From Methylobacterium terrae (GTDB lineage Bacteria > Pseudomonadota > Alphaproteobacteria > Rhizobiales > Beijerinckiaceae): DNA of 64,000 bases. The stretch is from the NCBI RefSeq assembly GCF_003173755.1, contig NZ_CP029553.1, positions 2,430,501 through 2,494,500 on the forward strand, in the 5' to 3' direction. The notes under the pieces were generated by a model. The model was not told the origin of the DNA. It did not search any database and saw nothing but the letters and a program-made list of their open reading frames with translations. Positions 60,703 through 64,000 of the stretch are shown one piece after another; within the stretch, counting starts at the first letter, position 1, and each line of letters opens with the position of its first letter. The translations under genes and the position numbers were made by a program.

Positions 60703-61304
60703 GGCCCTGTCCCGTACCCGTAGTTTCTTGAAAGGCCGGTTTTTCTCCGGTCCCGCTCCCTGCACCGTCCCGGGACGGCTCACGCGAAACGAACCCGTCG
60801 GGGGGTCAATCCGCCAGCTTTGCCCGCGATCCCCGGGAACCCGGGAAGACCGCGATAAATCGCTGTGGGGACAGTCGCTTAACGTGGCCGTTGAGGTGCC
60901 GTCGGTTTATGGCGGGAACGCGGCGGAGCAAAGTGCGGTCTGGGGCAAAGCTGGGATGCTTTCGGGGTGTTGCGACCTCGCCACAGCTAAGCTTGCGGGC
61001 GAGGTCCGACGAAGGGCGAGGGGTGCCCTTCGGCATCCGGGCGCACCCTGCCCGGCCTTCGTGTCCGGGGTGAGGCGAAGTCCTCGGCGCGACGCACGCG
61101 GGCCTGTGCGGGCCGGTCCGACCCCGATGCGATTTTCACTTGCGATCGACTTGGCCCGCACGGCGATCGACTTGGCCGGCGCGAGTCGCGGCGCGGCGCC
61201 TCGCGGGCGGAGCCGTCGCGGCGCCTGGCATCGGCCGCGCGGCGAATCGGTGAGCGGACCGCGCGGCGGCGTTCTCCGGCCGCCGCGCGGTCCGGGGCCG
61301 GCGC
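60703..61304. other. Gap of about 600 bases between the M20 amidohydrolase and ilvD genes
   Basis: No protein or RNA gene recognised. The part next to ilvD should hold its promoter. A 15-bp direct repeat (GCGATCGACTTGGCC) occurs at 61142-61156 and 61163-61177, and a strong hairpin closes the gap at 61256-61293. Open frames here are Arg/Pro-rich chance frames. Confidence 0.5.
61256..61293 (-). terminator. 15-bp perfect hairpin after the M20 amidohydrolase gene
   Basis: Arms at 61256-61270 and 61279-61293 are exact reverse complements (GGACCGCGCG at the base), with an eight-base loop GTTCTCCG. It lies 12 bases beyond the stop of the minus-strand amidohydrolase gene. There is no T-run, so it may act with Rho or as an mRNA 3' stabiliser. 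Confidence 0.6.
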
Positions 61305-62474
61305 TCAGCCGGCGGCTGCGGCCGAGCGGCGCTCGACCAGGCGGGCGAAGTACGCCGCCCCGAGCGGGATGATCGCGTCGTCGAAGTCGAAGGCGGCGTT
61401 GTGCAGGTTCGCCCCGGCCTTGCCCCCGAGCCAGGCATAGGCGCCCGGCACCGCGTGCAGCATGTCGGCGAAGTCCTCGCTGCCCATCTTGGGCTCGGGC
61501 GCGAGGTCGACCTTGGCGGCGCCGAACAGCTCGGTGGCGATCTCGGCGGCGGCCTGCGTCTGGGCCTCGCTGTTGCGCAGGACCGAGAAGATGTCGCGGA
61601 TGTCGACCGTGATCTCGGCCCCGAAGGTCGCCGCCACGCCGGCGGCGATCTCGCGCATGCGCTTTGCCACCAGGGCGCGGATGTCGTCGTCGAAGGTGCG
61701 GATCGTGCCGGCGAGGTGGGCCTCCTCCGGGATCACGTTGTAGGCCGCCCCGGCATGGACCTGGGTGATCGACAGGACCGCCGATTGCAGCGGGTTGGCG
61801 TTGCGGCTGACGATGGTCTGGAGCGCCTGGACCAGGGCGGCCTGCACCACGACCGGGTCGATGCCGCGGTTCGGCTGCGCCCCGTGCGCGCCGCGTCCGA
61901 TGATGCGGATGTCGAAGAAGTCGGCCGCCGCCATGGCGGGGCCGGGCCGCACCGAGAGCTCGCCGGTCCGCCCGCTCGGGTTGTTGTGCAGGCCGTAGAC
62001 CTCGTCGCAGGGAAAGCGCGAGAACAGCCCGTCGGCCAGCATGGCGCGGGCGCCGCCCAGGCCCTCCTCGGCGGGCTGGAAGATGAACACCGCGGTCCCG
62101 TCGAAGTCGCGCGTCTCGGCCAGGTACTTGGCGGCGCCGAGCAGGATCGTGGTGTGGCCGTCATGGCCGCAGGCGTGCATCTTGCCCGGGACCGTCGAGC
62201 GGTAGGGGAGGTTGGTCGCCTCCTCGATCGGCAGGGCGTCCATGTCGGCCCGAAGCCCGATGCGGCGCCCGCTGGTGCCGCGGCCCTTCAGGACACCGAC
62301 GACGCCGGTGCGGCCGACCTCGCGATGCACCTCGATGCCCCAGGAGGCGAGCTTGTCGGCCACGACGCCGGAGGTGCGCACCTCCTCGAAGCCGAGCTCG
62401 GGATGGGCGTGCAGGTCGCGCCGGATGGCGGTGAGCGCGTCGAGGTCGGCGGAGATGCGATCGATCGGGGACAT
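61305..62474 (-). CDS. M20 family amidohydrolase (hippurate hydrolase-like), 389 aa
   Basis: A cytosolic metal-dependent amidohydrolase of the M20D subfamily (HipO, IAA-amino acid hydrolase, N-acetyl-diaminopimelate deacetylase relatives). Metal ligands are seen in ACGHDGHTT near residue 103, FQPAEEGLGGARAM near 134, YGLHNNP near 160, and the late SEDFADM near 325. The lid domain (ADFFDIRIIGRGAHGAQPNRGIDP) is typical. ATG 62474 is used; a TTG at 62483 has a better-spaced GGAG and would add three residues. It removes the acyl or amino-acid group from an unknown N-acyl compound. Confidence 0.9.
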   Translation of the reverse strand: MSPIDRISADLDALTAIRRDLHAHPELGFEEVRTSGVVADKLASWGIEVHREVGRTGVVGVLKGRGTSGRRIGLRADMDALPIEEATNLPYRSTVPGKMHACGHDGHTTILLGAAKYLAETRDFDGTAVFIFQPAEEGLGGARAMLADGLFSRFPCDEVYGLHNNPSGRTGELSVRPGPAMAAADFFDIRIIGRGAHGAQPNRGIDPVVVQAALVQALQTIVSRNANPLQSAVLSITQVHAGAAYNVIPEEAHLAGTIRTFDDDIRALVAKRMREIAAGVAATFGAEITVDIRDIFSVLRNSEAQTQAAAEIATELFGAAKVDLAPEPKMGSEDFADMLHAVPGAYAWLGGKAGANLHNAAFDFDDAIIPLGAAYFARLVERRSAAAAG

Positions 62475-62617
62475 GCGGGACAAAGCGCTCCGGGATTCGG
62501 CCCGCGATGCCCGGGCCGGACGGCGGCATCCTCAGACGCGGTCCCGCCCGAGTCCAGGGCCGCGGATGCATGGCAGTGCCATGGTCACCCGCGCCCGCGG
62601 ATACTCGGCGAGAAGGC

Positions 62618-63979
62618 TCAGTCGGCGATGGCGCCGTAGACGAGCTGCTTGATCTCGCGCCGGTAATAGGCCCGGCTCGGTCCGGGAGCCTGGGTCATCA
62701 TCACCACCGCCAGGTCTTCCTTGGGATCGACCCAGAAGAACGTGCCGGCATAGCCCGCCCACATAAACTCGCCCTTGGAGCCGGGCACCCCGGCGATGCC
62801 GGCGTCCTTCCGCACCATGAAGCCGAGGCCGAACGTGTAGCCGGGCACGCCCATCAGGAGCTCGCCGGGGCTGACCGCCGGCCTGATCCGGTCGCCGAGA
62901 TGGTCGGCGGTCATCAGTTCGACGCTGGTGCGGCTGAGCACCCGGGCGCCGTCGAGGCTGCCGCCGTCGAGGAGGGCCTGGGCGAAGCGCAGGTAATCGG
63001 CCGCGGTGCCGTAGCCGCCGGCGCCGCCGGAATCGTTCTTCGGCGCGGCGCCGTCGATCAGCCGGTTCGGCGCGCCGGTGGCGGGATCGGTCGGCAACGC
63101 CTGGGCGATCCGCCCTGCCTTGTCGGCCGCCACCGAGAAGCCGGTCTCGCCCATCCTGAGCGGCCGCAGGACCCGCTCCGAGAGGTAGTCGCCGAGGCGT
63201 TGCCCCGAGGCCTTCTCGACGACGCGGCCGAGCACGTCGACGGCGAGGCTGTACTGCCAGACCGTGCCGGGCTGGTAGGCGAGCGGCGCTGCCGCGATCC
63301 GGGCCGTGAACTCCTCCGGGGTGAGGTCGGTGGTGTTGTAGTCGAAGTCGGGCTTGAACAATCCGGCCTTGGCGTAGGCCGTCTTCACCGCCGAATTCGT
63401 GGTGATCTCGCCGTAGGCGAGGCCGGCGGTGTGGCGCAGGAGATCCTGCACGGTCGGGGCGCGCTCGACCGGCACGAGGTCGGGCGAGGCCTCGCCCAGC
63501 GCGTTGGGGCGGCTCTGCGCCACCTTCAGGTCCTTGAACTCGGGCAGGTACTTCGACACCGGCTCGGTGAGCTGGAGCCGGCCATCCTCCATGAGCGTCA
63601 TCGCGGCGACCGAGGTCAGCGGCTTCGTCATCGAGTAGATGCGGAAGATCGCGTCCTTGGAGAGCGGCGCGCCGGCGGCCTTGTCGCGAAAACCCACGCT
63701 CTCGGCGTAGGCGAGGCGGCCGCGCCGGGCGATCATCACCACGGCGCCGGGCAGGCGGCCGGCCGCCACCTCCTCCTCCATGACCCGCTTGATGCGGCCG
63801 AGCCGCTCGGTGGACAGCCCGACCTCCTCGGGCCGGGCCGGCGCCAGGGCCTCGCCGCCGCGCGGCCGCAGGGCCTGGTCCGCCATCGCCGGCGCGGAGA
63901 GCGCCGTGAGCGCCAACCCGACGCAACCCAGCAGGAACCGGCGGGACGCGCCCGCGCGTCCTCCCTCGCTCGTCCGCAT
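62618..63979 (-). CDS. Exported beta-lactamase-fold serine hydrolase, 453 aa
   Basis: A periplasmic serine hydrolase of the class C beta-lactamase/esterase EstB/penicillin-binding-like family. A signal peptide ends near residue 33 (ALSAPAMAD). The nucleophile motif SxxK is SMTK at residues 116-119; the Tyr of the second motif lies in WQYSLAVDVLGRV; the C-terminal region has GYAGTFFWVDPKEDLAVVMM where the HTG-type third motif belongs, in the relaxed GYAGT form common in esterases. That variation argues for an esterase or D-amino-acid peptidase over a drug-hydrolysing beta-lactamase. The gene is complete, starting 21 bases from the right edge. Confidence 0.88.
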   Translation of the reverse strand: MRTSEGGRAGASRRFLLGCVGLALTALSAPAMADQALRPRGGEALAPARPEEVGLSTERLGRIKRVMEEEVAAGRLPGAVVMIARRGRLAYAESVGFRDKAAGAPLSKDAIFRIYSMTKPLTSVAAMTLMEDGRLQLTEPVSKYLPEFKDLKVAQSRPNALGEASPDLVPVERAPTVQDLLRHTAGLAYGEITTNSAVKTAYAKAGLFKPDFDYNTTDLTPEEFTARIAAAPLAYQPGTVWQYSLAVDVLGRVVEKASGQRLGDYLSERVLRPLRMGETGFSVAADKAGRIAQALPTDPATGAPNRLIDGAAPKNDSGGAGGYGTAADYLRFAQALLDGGSLDGARVLSRTSVELMTADHLGDRIRPAVSPGELLMGVPGYTFGLGFMVRKDAGIAGVPGSKGEFMWAGYAGTFFWVDPKEDLAVVMMTQAPGPSRAYYRREIKQLVYGAIAD

Positions 63980-64000
63980 GACGTATCGCTCCCGAACCGG

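Noticed and set aside
60703..61304. tRNA or other structured RNA gene in the gap upstream of ilvD
   Set aside because: No cloverleaf, no TTC-type arm and no known RNA motif found by reading; only the direct repeat and the hairpin stand out.
62618..63979. Antibiotic-resistance beta-lactamase
   Set aside because: SxxK and Tyr motifs are present, but the third motif is the relaxed form of esterases and penicillin-binding relatives; drug hydrolysis is not supported.

Overview
The window looks like chromosomal DNA from a high-GC alphaproteobacterium of the Hyphomicrobiales (Rhizobiales), most like a Methylobacterium or relative. Pointers are the pdxJ-acpS-lepB-rnc-era cluster, the TsaE/sugar-kinase fusion followed by a MurU-type nucleotidyltransferase and addBA, an ExoR-like Sel1 protein, and abundant GTG/TTG starts in very GC-rich DNA. 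The assignment rests on gene content and order, not on a database search. I see no rRNA, tRNA, CRISPR array, transposase or phage gene.

Layout. 1-6743: a peptide-import operon on the minus strand (binding protein, two permeases, an M20 dipeptidase, and an ATPase cut by the window edge), divergent from a LysR regulator. 6936-8633: a chemoreceptor. 8825-11043: a compact DUF350-DUF1190-glutathionylspermidine synthase-like operon. 11069-13050: a siderophore pair (RhtX/FptX-like MFS importer and FhuF-like reductase). 13193-27984: the most unusual part, two complete type I secretion (T1SS) operons transcribed away from a shared, AT-richer gap of about 0.8 kb. The left operon encodes a protein of about 1736 residues (N,N-dimethylformamidase-beta-like module, Ig-like module, four DUF4082 modules alternating with three cadherin-like modules), a 104-residue protein of unknown function, a C39-like ABC exporter and an HlyD adaptor. 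The right operon encodes a 456-residue protein ending in a xylan-binding-like carbohydrate module, a PrtD-type ABC exporter and an HlyD adaptor. 28028-32732: a 30-residue membrane peptide, an ABC exporter, an MFS transporter and a secreted PRC-barrel protein.

33154-38828 is housekeeping: pyridoxine synthesis, ACP activation, signal peptidase, RNase III and Era, then an RsmC-like methyltransferase and an RsuA-like pseudouridine synthase. 39176-42403 holds a Tat-exported orphan peptide-binding protein divergent from ahcY, which has an AT-rich palindrome in front of its promoter and a strong terminator behind it. 42775-55677 carries a multi-PAS histidine kinase, the TsaE-AmgK fusion, murU, a GNAT acetyltransferase, addB, addA and trxA. 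56151-63979 holds a second thioredoxin, a small exported protein, a frameshifted small gene, a GST, an ExoR-like protein overlapping the end of ilvD, an M20 amidohydrolase and a beta-lactamase-fold serine hydrolase.

Working together: the left edge imports and cleaves peptides. The T1SS island probably builds or modifies the cell surface or matrix, and ExoR, usually a periplasmic brake on exopolysaccharide and motility signalling, would fit with that. AmgK and MurU recycle peptidoglycan sugars to UDP-MurNAc, and AddAB repairs double-strand breaks. Several intergenic gaps carry dispersed palindromic repeats of at least two families.
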